Shown piece by piece: positions 20,325-31,980 of a DNA stretch of 64,000 nt. The position numbers and the translations under genes are program-made. This DNA comes from Saccharomycopsis fibuligera x Saccharomycopsis cf. fibuligera (Eukaryota; Ascomycota; Saccharomycetes; Ascoideales; Saccharomycopsidaceae), in the NCBI GenBank assembly GCA_001936135.1, contig CP012814.1:1-64000 (forward strand), read 5' to 3'. Positions within the stretch are counted from its first letter, which is position 1, and every line of letters starts with the position of its first letter. The notes below the pieces were generated by a model. The model made no database searches and had not been told where the DNA came from. It was given only the letters and a program-made list of their open reading frames with translations.

Positions 20325-20332
20325 CTTTTATA
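20325..20332 (-). promoter_or_regulatory. TATA box of the repeat-peptide gene
   Basis: TATAAAAG on the minus strand, about 170 bp upstream of the start codon. A consensus TATA box suits a strongly regulated, inducible gene. Confidence 0.5.
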
Positions 20333-23300
20333 TTTTTCATCTTTGTAATTTTCCAGATCACTAATAAAGGTGTATGGAAAACACTGGGATTACGCAGCAA
20401 TAATAAAGATGCATGTCTAAAGAATAGTTTGTTAGAATTGGCAGCAACATGCGTTTATCTGTGCATGTTTTTCTGTCGAACGCAGCTGTGACAGGGAACA
20501 TACATACTGCCTAGAGTGCTAATCTGCTCTAAAATAAACAAGCGAACCTTATTTCTAGCTGCTACTTCTTGCATAGTGCGTCTGTGCCCAGTTCGCCTGG
20601 AAATGGTGCAGGAACGGTAATCTCTTTTTGAACTGAGGAGTGTCTATCACTCAATAAGCCAATAGAAAACCTTTGAGGTCAAATGATGTAATAAAATTAG
20701 CGGATTCTTAACTTCTATAGAAATACTTTGAGGAATTATGCACACATCTTGATTTGAATGTCACGCTTAGAATGTTCAGCTCGGGTTGCCTAGAAGGCAG
20801 TCGAAGTCAAAATACGATATTACTGGAAGGCGCATTTTTGAATTAATATTGCGTGCTACTGTGTGTATCCGAAGGCGCATTTAAATGACTTCTTTACAAT
20901 ATTTTTTCTGCTTTTCAAATCTTGGCATTTGGTCTCTATATACTACTGGTTACCTAAAAATTTGTTTGTTTACTCTGCTTTTACAAATGGTGGCTTTCAG
21001 TGTTTGCATCATAGTGTACTTATCAAAATCACCGAGTGTTCTCAATTAAGCAGAACTACAGCATATATGAAATTAGAACCAGTTATCTTACAGATTACGT
21101 TTTGCAATTTTTATGGCATTGGTGCGGTTTAAAAAAATGGAAAATGTATATCTATAGATTACTCTCTTCTAATAGCAGGCCGCAAAGGCGGTCTTGCTGC
21201 GCATAAACAATAAAACCAAAGTCGTGTCGGTTAAAACTGTCTATTATGCAGTAGATAATGTAAGTGAAATGTTTTATCGTTAGTATCTGTCTGTGAAAAA
21301 CAAGAAAGATAAACGGAAATGTCTGTTTATCTATTATTGATCAGAAACTGTTATTGGCTGCCTGGCTATATATTTGGAATTTCATTATAGTTTTTGATCC
21401 TCAACTGATAAGGATGAAATCCGACACACAAAAAAAAAGCCAAGGTAGACACACTTGTAGCTTTTATTAATATAGCGCCCTTTAACATTACCGACTGAGA
21501 GCTAATCTGATGGTAGTGTTGTTAATAGAAGCAAATGTTTTCCCGTTAATTTCTACTTGTTTTTTTTTTTTAAAAAAAAATTATTAGCTAGATGCTCTAG
21601 CCTTCTCTTCAATATAAATCGACCCCGCGTTCAAACTAACCTGTGTTTATTTGCAATCCAACGTGTGAAAGAGAAATTGTATCTAAAGCTGTCTACATTT
21701 GATATACAGCATTAATGTACGTCTATGCCTTTATTCTTAAGCTTTCTAGACAAACGGTTAGCAGACGCATCATAGCGCACAGTACCTGCGAAACTTTAAA
21801 CGCTTATTTTCATATTTGTACTGCATTAATGAAAATAAAATACAGTAAAAATGGTAGCTAAACGCTATGCAAATGTAGCGCAACCAGCTGGTGTGTGTTA
21901 CGGTGGCTATTGTTTGGAGCTATTGAACAGTGCTTTTAGTATTCATTTCGATCTAAAATATGCAGGTGGTGACTTGTAACTTTTGCTCTGTAATCGGTAC
22001 ATTGGCTTATTTTTTTTTTTTCGGAAAGTATCAACCTTCGTTCAGTAAAAAGACTTCCGAATAAGAAAATTCTAGTTATATCCATTATTTTTCACTTAGG
22101 TCCTCATATATATACACAAACAATGAGAGTGATAATAGTAATCACTCCTTAATAGATTAAGAAAGCCCGAAATTTTCCAGTAAATTTTGTTGCAATATAT
22201 CTTCGAACATCAAGATGACACTTCCGTGTCAACTGACAATATGTGTCGCAATATTGATTGACATGCATTTACATGAACTTGAAATACATGCCAGCCGACG
22301 AATAAGACACCCACTTTGTCAAAGCATATTTTTAAAATTAGTTATTTAAAACTTTTGGCATGGTTACAAAAGGTTTTAGTTATTGTAGTAAGAAAGTTTG
22401 ATAGAAACATACGAGAGCTCGAGAGTCATGATTTTTACTAAAGTATTCTGATTGATTCAAAAATACATACAAATGGTCCCTAAAAATTAGTCTAATACTG
22501 AATTACTTGTTTGAATTGATGCGATACTTAAGACATAATGCATTCCGCTACATTGTGAAATTCTTGAATATTTCAGAGGATTGCTCGAAGATATTTGGCG
22601 GCAAAAATTAAGTATCTTGCTTTTTGCAAAAATAGAAGCACATGGTTTGATTTTGAATTTAGGTCAAATTCAATGCTCTGTCGTAAGGGCAAGCTTCTGA
22701 GGGGTGGACCACCGAGGTTTTAAGTTTCTTCTAGATTCACAGCCAATCAGCTGCGAAGGCTTTGACTGATAATGCTAAACATTCCTTCAATATTCAAAAA
22801 AGCTTTAATGCTATGTCTCTTTTTGGCAAGGTGAATTTTTCGCATTATTGAAAATATTGTTGCTGGCTATTGATGTACATCTAAAAGATACTGCAGTGTC
22901 AACATTAACAGAAAGTTATTTTTTGGGCGCGAAGCAGATTGTTACACTTCAAGCTGGATACGCCGGCAAATCATTTCCCTTTGTCTAAAGAATAAATAAT
23001 ACAAAGCAAATTAATCGCATCATCATAGTTGTATGTAGCTAATTAAAGCTGATCGATATGATCAGCGCTCCAAACTGGGCATGCACATTAATTGGCAGGG
23101 CAGGGAACAGAATGAAAAAAATGAAACATAAGCCACAAGGCCTTAGGGCGTATACGTTAAAGCATTAATGTTTACCATAACTCACACAAAAATTGGAAGG
23201 TACAGTTACTGAAAAACAAACCTGAAAATATCGCGTTTTAGACTTGAGACTTTCTTATTTGTCAAATTTTACCCCTTTTCTTTTGTAGTTTTCTTTCAGA

Positions 23301-24711
23301 GCTAAACATCCAGCTTTAATTAATTTATCTAGAGATCTTCAACACATTTAACATGATCGATCTAATTGTTGGCTTTCCAGGTTCCCAAAATGAAGTTATC
23401 TTCATACAATTAACATTCAAATCCCATCCTCTCAATTTATTAACTTATACAAGATTAAACGAAAGATCCATAGGATCAAGATTTCTTTGGAACAATGCCA
23501 AACGTTAGCATAGTTTCAATTAATTAAACTATATATAAATCCTTTAGATTCAAAACCGCGTCTAAAAATTTACAATTTTCTGACCATTAAATCTGAGAAA
23601 AAGAGGGCGGTTTTTTTTTCTGATCAATGTTTGCTATCAAAGGGTGGTTTGGTATCACCGAAAAGGTTATGACAATTTGCCCTGTTTGTCAATAGCGATT
23701 TGCGGCTCTGTAGTAAAACTTAGGTTAGCTGTATGGATATTGCGTGTCTTAAAATATGAGTGCAGCGCTCATCTATATGGACACAACTCTAATAGCGCGT
23801 CCATTTTTGACGAGTGGCCGCTTTTTGTCGAATATTTGATTAACAGTAATTGAGGCACATAAATAGCTTTGGAAAGCGTTTCGTTGATTGCTAATTGGTT
23901 GGTTCTTTTAATAACAGACTACCTCCACGAAAGCAAATTTCTCTGTTTTCAAGTTACAAGTTAGGCTACTGCAAAACATGCTGTACTTACTTTTTGAATA
24001 AAATTTACTTAGATTTACATTCCTACAGGTAAATTAAATCGCCAAGCAAATCTATTATTTTAAGGCTTGCCAATGTTCTTCTTTAAACGATCTTGTTCCT
24101 GCCTTCATCAAAGGGTGTTTTCCCACGGGCTTGGACTTGGTACTGCTTAGCTGCAGAGCATACCTATTGTGTGTTTATATTGTTTTTGTAAAAGCTTTCT
24201 TTTAGGTTATTTTTGGACAAAGATTTGCTGAATTTGGTATGCAAGAAGCTACTCCCTGTTTTTGTGTGTTTTTGTAGATACCAGCAACAAAGATCTGTTA
24301 AACCCAACCACGAATAATATTGGCCGACCTTTGGAGTTATGTAAGACTTGGACCGTCTTGAATAGTATAGCACTTGTGTGCCGAATATGCCACCACGCTT
24401 GAGTCAAATACTTTTCTCTGTCTACAAGAGACAGCCTTGGTTTCGGAAAAAAAAAATAAAATAAAATAAAATAAAATAAAATAAAATAAAATAGCTATTC
24501 AGCCCAGTTTACTGCCATTAGCACAGAAAAAATTGTTATAGGCACGAAGGTCAGTTCTTTGTAAAACGTTCATTCCCTGTGGCTGGTAAAGCTTGGGACA
24601 TGCATTTACTTATTCATTTTTATATCCCAAATCGATAAAAAGATTTACAAGTATATTAAAATTATTATTAAATAACAAAATAAATTTTTGCGTCAAAGCG
24701 TTATTAATAGT
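20333..24711. other. 4.4-kb gene-free AT-rich region
   Basis: No supported gene on either strand; the longest open frames are below 90 codons and unremarkable. The sequence is mostly unique and AT-rich, with a (TAAAA)n microsatellite at about 24446-24492. No obvious long inverted repeats or transposon coding remnants are recognised. Gene-free stretches of 3-5 kb are the normal form of regional centromeres in several CUG-clade yeasts, so this is a candidate, without direct evidence. Confidence 0.35.
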
Positions 24712-27001
24712 CTAACGTTTCAAATTATTGAGCTGCTGTTCAACTTCCTCGATGTCCTTGCTGGCAACATTTTTCAAATCAGAAATCTCTTTCTTCAAAG
24801 CTTCGAGTTTTTTGTGGGCAACTTCAATTTCAAAAGCTCTGTCATCGTGGACTAAAGAAGTTCTATCGCCAGAAACAACTCGTCTATCACCATTTTCCTC
24901 ATCGTTATCCTTCTCAGCTTCAGATGCTGATACATTTCGTTCCCTTTGTTGCTCAGCTTCCTCTTCTTCTGGAGTGTTGGTTGGTGGTGCAGTATTAGCC
25001 CCCTGTGAACTTAACAACTCATACAAAAATGAATTTTCGTTGCTGAACAAGTCGTTAAAAGACCCCGTTTCCACCATCTTACCATTTTTGAGTACAACTA
25101 TTCTAGTAGCCGACTTGATTGTTGATACTCTGTGAGCGATGGAAATAGTGGTTAAACCTTCGTTATTTCTCTTGTTAATTGTTCTAGTAATTGCGTTTTC
25201 TGATTCAGAATCCAATGCGCTGGTAGCTTCATCTAAGATCAATATTTTAGGACGAAGTATTAAGGCACGGGCTAATGCGATTCTTTGTTTTTGACCACCA
25301 GATAATTGTGTGCCTCTAGGACCGATTACGGTTTGAATACCGCTTGGAAAGGTTGACAAAAACTTGTTGCAGTTTGATAACTCAATCACTCTATTCACAT
25401 CTTCTTTAGTAGCATTGAGGTTACCGTACTTGATGTTTTCTTCGATAGTACCACTAAACAATAATGGTTCTTGTTGAACCACGCCAATAATTCTTCTGTA
25501 GTTTTTCAAATTGTATTTTTTGATATTGACACCATCTAGTCTGACGGCACCCTCCACTGGGTCATAGAATCTAAGCAAAAGATGCATGATTGTACTTTTA
25601 CCGGAACCACTAGGTCCCACTATACAAATATGCTCACCTGGTTTTATTGTAAAATCTAATTCGTTGAAAACTGAAGCATGTGGTCTTGTTGGATAAAAAA
25701 ATTTGATGTTATCAAATGTTAACTCACCCCTTAGTAGCTTCGGGTCAATCTTCATTCCCTTTGTTGAAGGAATCAAAGGTTTTCTATCATTCAATTCAAA
25801 AACTCTTGAGGCAGCACCAAGTCCCTTCATCAACTCAGAGTAGAAATTAGATACCCCAAACATTGAAGAGCCTGTGTATACTGCATACATCATAAACGAA
25901 GTTAAATCACCCACAGTAATTTCGCCATTTCTTACCATTGACGTTCCCAAACTTAAAAGTAACAAGAGAGCGCAATTGCCAACAAAACCGGTTGACCCAA
26001 AAAATAAACCGGTGTACTTCGCATCCATGAATCCCACGTCGAAAACTTTTCTAACTTGCTTTGAAAAACTGTGTATTTCAGAGCGTTCACCATTAAAACT
26101 TTGAATTGTCTTTGTGGATGACAAACTCTCCTCTGCGGCTTTGGTTAATGTACCAATCTCCTCTTGTAACTTTTTGGATATACTGCGTACTTTTTTACCA
26201 TAAAGCACAGCACCTAAAGCCAATGGAGGTCCCAATAACATCAAGTATCCAGTAAGTTTCAAAGAAACCAAGCACATCATTGATAAACCTACTGCACCGC
26301 TGATAACGGCTCTTATACCATCAGACAAATTTTGAGTCACTGATCTGGTAATAATAGAAGAATCATTAGTCAAACGAGAAATTAAATCACCGACTTTGTT
26401 GTAGTCCAAAAAAACAGCATCTTGCTCTAAAGACTTTTTCAAAATTCTGACCCTAAGTCTAGCAATAACACGTTCGCCAATAGCTTTCAACAAAATAATT
26501 CGAGATCCATTAGCAACAGCACCAAAGAGGAAAACCCCACCCAAGGTGACGAAAAAAGCAGTGAAAGAAAGTCCAAAAATTTTGACAGCGCTGACATCCT
26601 GATCAACTAAAGAGCCTTCGCTTTTGAACGAAGAGAAAAAGTCACCAAATAACCCAGAGTCGCCTGGTTCATCATTAGATTTCTCATCTTTTGCATCGTC
26701 GCCTTTCTTTACATTCCCAGTATCAAGAAGCTTACCAATGATCATTGGCAATGACATACTGATGGCTGAGGATATCACTAAGAAAAAAAAGGCAAGAATT
26801 AAGAGTTTGAGTTCTGGTTTAGCAAGTAGAAACAATTTTTGCAAAGACTCTAGATCTGGATAGTTCGATTTGAAGTCTGCATTTCTAGTGCTAAGCTTGA
26901 AATTTGAAGCATTGGTAATATAGTCAACGCTGGGATTTTTGTTTTCTGTATTGTTTTTAGACATTTCCTTTGATTCAGTATTATTCTGGTTGTGTTGCTT
27001 T

Positions 27002-27040
<39 letters not shown>

Positions 27041-27360
27041 GTTGAATCTTGATCTAAAGTCCTGGATGCATATCTCTGTGAAAAATATCTGACGTTTGGG
27101 CCGAGTTTACCAGTACTACGCACTGGTGAGCTTCCAAAGCAAGCAACAGAAAATAAGATATTTATGTTTGTTTGTGAAAAAAGAGAGTTTTTAGATGGTA
27201 CTGGAGAATGAAATGCTCTAAAGCTAAACCTCTGAGGTCTGATGAGACATTGCTTAGGATGAAGTATTGTATTAAGTAAAAGCAACGGCGATCGACAATT
27301 TGCACCTCCTGTTAGTTTTCCCTTGAGTGAGAGAAACATGACGCAATAAGGAAAGAGCAA
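24712..27360 (-). CDS. MDL2: mitochondrial ABC half-transporter, Mdl1/Mdl2 type
   Basis: An 882-residue half-transporter of the ABCB10/Mdl group, which sits in the mitochondrial inner membrane; yeast Mdl1 exports peptides from the matrix. The N terminus is basic and Ser/Leu-rich (mitochondrial presequence-like), followed by a polyglutamine tract near residues 106-118 and a transmembrane domain from about residue 170 (LKLLILAFFFLVISSAISMS). The nucleotide-binding domain has Walker A GPSGSGKST near 580, signature LSGGQKQR near 683 and Walker B ILDEATSALD near 708. The C terminus continues for about 100 residues beyond the usual end, with an acidic segment and a coiled coil (KLEALKKEISDLKN). A second Met at residue 8 is an alternative start. 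The choice between Mdl1 and Mdl2 is tentative. Confidence 0.88.
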
Positions 27361-28361
27361 AAAAATGCAAAAAAGAGCAATTTAAACAGGAAATTTATCT
27401 AAGGGATATTGAATTGTATGAATATTAAATATTGAGTACTAAATGCTAAGTATATGAGTATGTTGTTTAAGGCCTCAAGCTGAGAACCATTCACAAGATG
27501 GAAACGATCAATGGAACGTGGCGGCGAGTTGGAGGCCAGGAAAAGCAATTGGGAGTAAACTCTTATGTGTGGACTAGTCCTCGTGGTTCTAGTATGGCAG
27601 CAACAGAGTATAAAATGCGCTGGTGGGTGGTGTTCAAGTGGTGGCAGCACTAGCTGTTCTGGTGACGATGTCTGCTCCACTAGGCTCAGCAATTGCTAAT
27701 TCGTTTAGTATTTTCGCTCGTTGTCGCTTTGACCGCGCTCGCCACAGCGTGTGACTGTTGCGTGGATATGCATAACTCCATTAGTGTGGTATATTAGTCC
27801 GAGGAATATAGCCGGAAGGATCATTGGTACTATGGACACAGTGCTGCTGTCTCGAGCGATATTCCAGAAACTTATTGGAGCATATTGGTATAATGAATGC
27901 ATTGGTATAGGCACATTCTTACGGCTTTCTATTTGCTAACTTGAAGTTGTAAACGAGAAATAAATACTCGGACTGGAAACGCAATTGTGGCTCGAGGAAT
28001 CTGCAGATTAAAACTCCGTTGGAAATTGCGATTTGACAGATCACTGAAGTTGTTAAGATAGACCTTGCTCATTAAGTAGCAAAGCAGGTCAAAAAGCATT
28101 GAAGGTAAGGCTCTACCAAGCGTTCCCGTCTATTTCTAGTAACAAAATTGCTCTCAAGCACCCTCTTGTCCTCATCTTATCTTTCGGAATTTTCCGCAGC
28201 GCTTTCGCATCGCCTTCCTATTGTGGCAAGTGCGTGAATTGCCGCTTTATCTGATAACAACATTAATACCTTATATAAACACTAGTTATTTGCAGTTCAT
28301 TTCCTATACTTTGGAGACACTTTCTACCCCATAAATTTACTCATAATATCCAATTACAATA
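27361..28361. other. 1-kb divergent intergenic region
   Basis: Promoter region shared by the MDL-like gene (minus) and the ketopantoate-reductase-like gene (plus). Short open frames here are not convincing. A TATATAA-like element near 28272 (CTTATATAAACAC) lies about 90 bp before the plus-strand start. Confidence 0.4.
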
Positions 28362-29387
28362 ATGGCCAATCCAAATGTTCTTTTAATCGGTACTGGTGGG
28401 GTAGGCACCATCGTTGCCTACGGGATTCATTATGCTGGTAGGGCAAATCTATCGGTGGTGGTGCGCCGTGACTACAAAAAAGTTCTTAGCACTGGCTGGG
28501 AGATCCACTCAGTCGATTATGGTGATATAAACGGTTGGAAGCCTCAAAAAGTCTATCCTGATATTGAAACGGCTGCCAAAGAATCAAATGGTGAAGTTTT
28601 TGACTTTGTTGTAGTTACTACAAAAAATTTGCCAGATATTTCCAAGGTAGAAGATTTGGTTGAACCAGTGGTGACCCCAGAGAAGACTACAGTGGTGTTG
28701 ATGCAAAATGGGTTTGATCTTGGTCGCCCTTTTGCTGTGAAATATCCAAAGAATGTTTGCGTTTCTGGAGTTTCTCATATTGGTTCCAGAAACATTAATG
28801 GTGTTATTACCCAAACCCAAAACGACAAGAGCTTGGTGAGCTACTTCAACAATCCCAATCTCCCGAAAGAAATACTTGAGGCAAAAACAAAAGAATTTAT
28901 TTCCATATACAGCAATGACAAAAATAACTGCACATACTTCCCGGATGCCAAATGGTATAGATACAGGAAGCTAGTTTACAACGCGACCTTGAATACTGTG
29001 TGCGCTTTGACTGGTATTGATACTGGCAGATTGGAACTCTCAGGGGGATTAGAAAGCATTTCCATTCCCGCAATGAAGGAGGTGATTGCAGTAGCAAAAG
29101 CAGATGGTGTGAGCTTGCCACGGGACGTTATCAACCTTGTTGTTCATTCTGATGATGGTGATTGGTATGAACCATCAATGAGAATTGATGTAAAGAAGGG
29201 AAACCCAATTGAATTAGAAGTAATCTTGGGAAATTTATTAGTTGTTGCTAAAGAGCTCAGTGTTCCAACTCCGACTCTTTCTCTTTTGTATGAATTACTC
29301 AAAGTTGTGCAATTCAAGTTAAAAGAGAATAAAGGTCTTTTCTCTTTGCCGGAAAAGAGACCTATTTCGGATAAGTTTTACTGCTGA
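28362..29387 (+). CDS. ketopantoate reductase family protein (ApbA/PanE-like)
   Basis: A 341-residue NADPH-dependent dehydrogenase of the 2-dehydropantoate 2-reductase family. The Rossmann nucleotide-binding loop is at the N terminus: G10-x-G12-x2-G15 in NVLLIGTGGVGT. The next strand carries RRD (VVVRRDY), suited to the NADP phosphate. The conserved catalytic lysine is K203 in YRKLVYNATLNTVCALTG. The length fits the family. Yeasts have one true Pan5 for pantothenate synthesis and several paralogs of unknown substrate. This one resembles the paralog group, so I give no symbol. No targeting signal is evident, so it is likely cytosolic. Confidence 0.85.
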   Translation: MANPNVLLIGTGGVGTIVAYGIHYAGRANLSVVVRRDYKKVLSTGWEIHSVDYGDINGWKPQKVYPDIETAAKESNGEVFDFVVVTTKNLPDISKVEDLVEPVVTPEKTTVVLMQNGFDLGRPFAVKYPKNVCVSGVSHIGSRNINGVITQTQNDKSLVSYFNNPNLPKEILEAKTKEFISIYSNDKNNCTYFPDAKWYRYRKLVYNATLNTVCALTGIDTGRLELSGGLESISIPAMKEVIAVAKADGVSLPRDVINLVVHSDDGDWYEPSMRIDVKKGNPIELEVILGNLLVVAKELSVPTPTLSLLYELLKVVQFKLKENKGLFSLPEKRPISDKFYC

Positions 29388-29751
29388 TGCGTTAATTGCT
29401 CTAATCGACTATATAAATATTCGTATAGACCTTTTTTATGTTGTAATCCATTTTATGCTATGCATGCAGACTTCCATTTAAAAGGCCATTTCTATGCCAA
29501 CATTGAAGGTGAACTACTTCTCCAATTGACTACTATAACTATCAACAAACAATTTGCTGGACTCTTTTTAATGTTCGGCTTTAAGCTGAATCTTCATTTG
29601 TATGTGAGCTGAAAGATTTATAAATATAAACAGTGACTCCTGATTTTTGCAAATTAGCGACGCACATGACCCAAAGTTTCGATTCACGGAAATCATCGCC
29701 GATAGGAAAAAAATAAAAACAATAGAAAAAATATGAGGCAAAGTCAAAAGC
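29388..29751. other. short intergenic region
   Basis: AT-rich 364-bp spacer between two plus-strand genes. No additional gene or repeat is seen. Confidence 0.4.
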
Positions 29752-29826
29752 ATGGACACGCTGCTAGATCGATCCAGCTCTGATGCCAGACTGCCACTTT
29801 ACCTTATTGGAAATATTCCAAAAATA

Positions 29827-31716
29827 ATGCTTTCAAAGAAACTTCTAAGGGCCCTTATATACGTAGTGGCAGGAATAGTATCCTTGGCTGCTTTGTTTTC
29901 ATATCACGGGACTCGTTTTACAGATCATCCAAATGAAGACTTGGTCATTGGAGATATCGTTAGCAAAGAGGAATCCCCATTCTATATAGTGGACATTGCT
30001 TTCAAAAAATGCTGGCGAAGCAGTTCCAGTTGTGGTATCACTGATAACGACACAAAAAATTCCCCTAATGTTAAGTGGGTCCGGATTACCAAGAACTTGC
30101 ACATGAAAAATAAGCTTCGATGGAATTTTGATTTATACAATTATTACTTGTTTTTGAAACTTGTTGATTCTGAAAAGCTAAAAAGTGATGAATACCTTTA
30201 CGAGCATTATAACAAAAAGAATAAGTTTATTAGTCAGATATCTGTATATCTGGAATCTAAAATTAGCAATAAAGACCAAATTCCAGATCGGATTATTCAT
30301 GAATTCAATAATAAAGGGGAACCATTTTCAGAGATGATTATGCAGAATTTTGAATACACCAAAAACAAACTTTTGTCATTTACACTAGATTCACATTCAA
30401 ATGAGAAAAGAGCTGAGAAAGGCGAAGATTTAAAGATCCCATCATTGAAACAAGTCGCTGACCTAGGCTGGGTTCAAAAAAATCACGGTTTATGGGTCAA
30501 GTTTGACACATTTGACCAAACCAATAGTCTTCAAAAAATTAATATTCTTTTTGGTGAAGACGCAGTGGACCCACGTCCTGACTGGTACATGATACAAAAT
30601 CCATTGCAAGTGTCCCAGCAGACATATAAATCATTCATTACTCTCTCAAATAAAAAACTAGCTCAACGTCTTACCAAGAATTTTAGCAAAAAGCCAATTT
30701 TAAAAATTCATCCAGATGGAAAGTATAAAATTTTGCAAGTGGCAGATTTGCATTTCAGCAATGGTTATGGTGAGTGCAGAGATCCATTTCCAGCAGAAAC
30801 AGCGAAAGATTGCAAAGCCGATCCAAGAAGCTTGCAATTTATTCGCCAAGTGCTTGATATGGAAAGACCAGATCTTGTTATATTGACTGGCGATCAAATA
30901 TTTGGTGAAACTTCACCTGATGCATTCTCTTCTTTACTTAAAGCAGTAGCAATTTTTATCGAGTACAAGATCCCATACGCTACTAATCTTGGTAATCATG
31001 ATGATGAAAGCAGTTTAACAAGACAGCAGGTAATGGAAATTACTGCTTCGTTGCCATATTCTTTATCGCAACTTGGTCCAGAAGACGTTTCTGGTATTGG
31101 CAATTATTATCTTACTATTCAAGGACCAAAATCCAGTAATCCAGCAGTGCTGTTGTGGTTCTTGGATACTCACAAATATTCACCAACTCCAAAAACTAAT
31201 CCAGGTTATGACTGGATTAAAGAAAACCAACTTGAATGGCTAGAGAATGAGTATATGGATCTCAGTCCACTGATTGCTAGTTACTCGCATATCCATTTAT
31301 CAATGGCATTTTTCCACATTCCATTACCAGAATACCGTAATGTTAAAGAAAATAATGTTGTTGGATCTTACAAAGAAGGTGTCACTGCTTCGTCATATAA
31401 CACTGGAGCAAGAAGTGTGCTTGCCAAACTTGGTGTTAGCGTGGTATCTGTAGGCCATGATCATTGTAATGATTACTGCTTGTTTGACTCTTTAGATGGA
31501 GAAATTGGTCATAAAAACAAAGACTTGTGGTTATGTTACGCAGGTGCAGCTGGTGAAGGTGGTTATGGCGGGTACGGAGGTACTGCTAGAAGAGTAAGAG
31601 TTTTCGAAATTGATACTAATAGTAACAGCATCTTTAGTTGGAAAAGAGTAGAAACCAATGCAAATGATGTATTGGATAAACAGACATTAGTGGACGGTGG
31701 TCATGCAAAGCTTTGA
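29827..31716 (+). CDS. DCR2: Dcr2/Sia1-like metallophosphoesterase
   Basis: A calcineurin-like phosphoesterase with an N-terminal membrane anchor (MLSKKLLRALIYVVAGIVSL). An in-frame Met at 29752 would add 25 residues; I prefer 29827 because the anchor begins there. The metal-binding motifs are all present: VADLHF, LTGDQ, NLGNHDDE, AFFHIPLPEY and SVGHDHCND. The region between the anchor and the catalytic domain is long, as in the yeast proteins. Dcr2 in S. cerevisiae counteracts Sic1 and Ire1 phosphorylation, and Sia1 is its paralog. The codon before LWFLDTH is CTG, where relatives I recall have Thr or Ser. Assignment to the Dcr2/Sia1 family is secure; which paralog is less so. Confidence 0.88.
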   Translation: MLSKKLLRALIYVVAGIVSLAALFSYHGTRFTDHPNEDLVIGDIVSKEESPFYIVDIAFKKCWRSSSSCGITDNDTKNSPNVKWVRITKNLHMKNKLRWNFDLYNYYLFLKLVDSEKLKSDEYLYEHYNKKNKFISQISVYLESKISNKDQIPDRIIHEFNNKGEPFSEMIMQNFEYTKNKLLSFTLDSHSNEKRAEKGEDLKIPSLKQVADLGWVQKNHGLWVKFDTFDQTNSLQKINILFGEDAVDPRPDWYMIQNPLQVSQQTYKSFITLSNKKLAQRLTKNFSKKPILKIHPDGKYKILQVADLHFSNGYGECRDPFPAETAKDCKADPRSLQFIRQVLDMERPDLVILTGDQIFGETSPDAFSSLLKAVAIFIEYKIPYATNLGNHDDESSLTRQQVMEITASLPYSLSQLGPEDVSGIGNYYLTIQGPKSSNPAVLLWFLDTHKYSPTPKTNPGYDWIKENQLEWLENEYMDLSPLIASYSHIHLSMAFFHIPLPEYRNVKENNVVGSYKEGVTASSYNTGARSVLAKLGVSVVSVGHDHCNDYCLFDSLDGEIGHKNKDLWLCYAGAAGEGGYGGYGGTARRVRVFEIDTNSNSIFSWKRVETNANDVLDKQTLVDGGHAKL

Positions 31717-31980
31717 TGTTATTTTGATTTTGTTGTTCCTTTTTTATTTTCATTTTGATTTTTTTTGTATACGCTACTTTTTTTTGTGTGTGTGTTTTGT
31801 GTGCTGTCATCTTATAGTTATTATTCATGATTTCCATGTTGTCATCTTCTTCTGCTTCTTCATTAAAATGTTTACAATCAAGTTTAACAATATTGTTTTG
31901 AAAATACATAGTTCGCTTGTTGATATCTCTGCTATTTATATGAATACTATGAACCTATTTACAAGTTACAGTTTTCCTAT

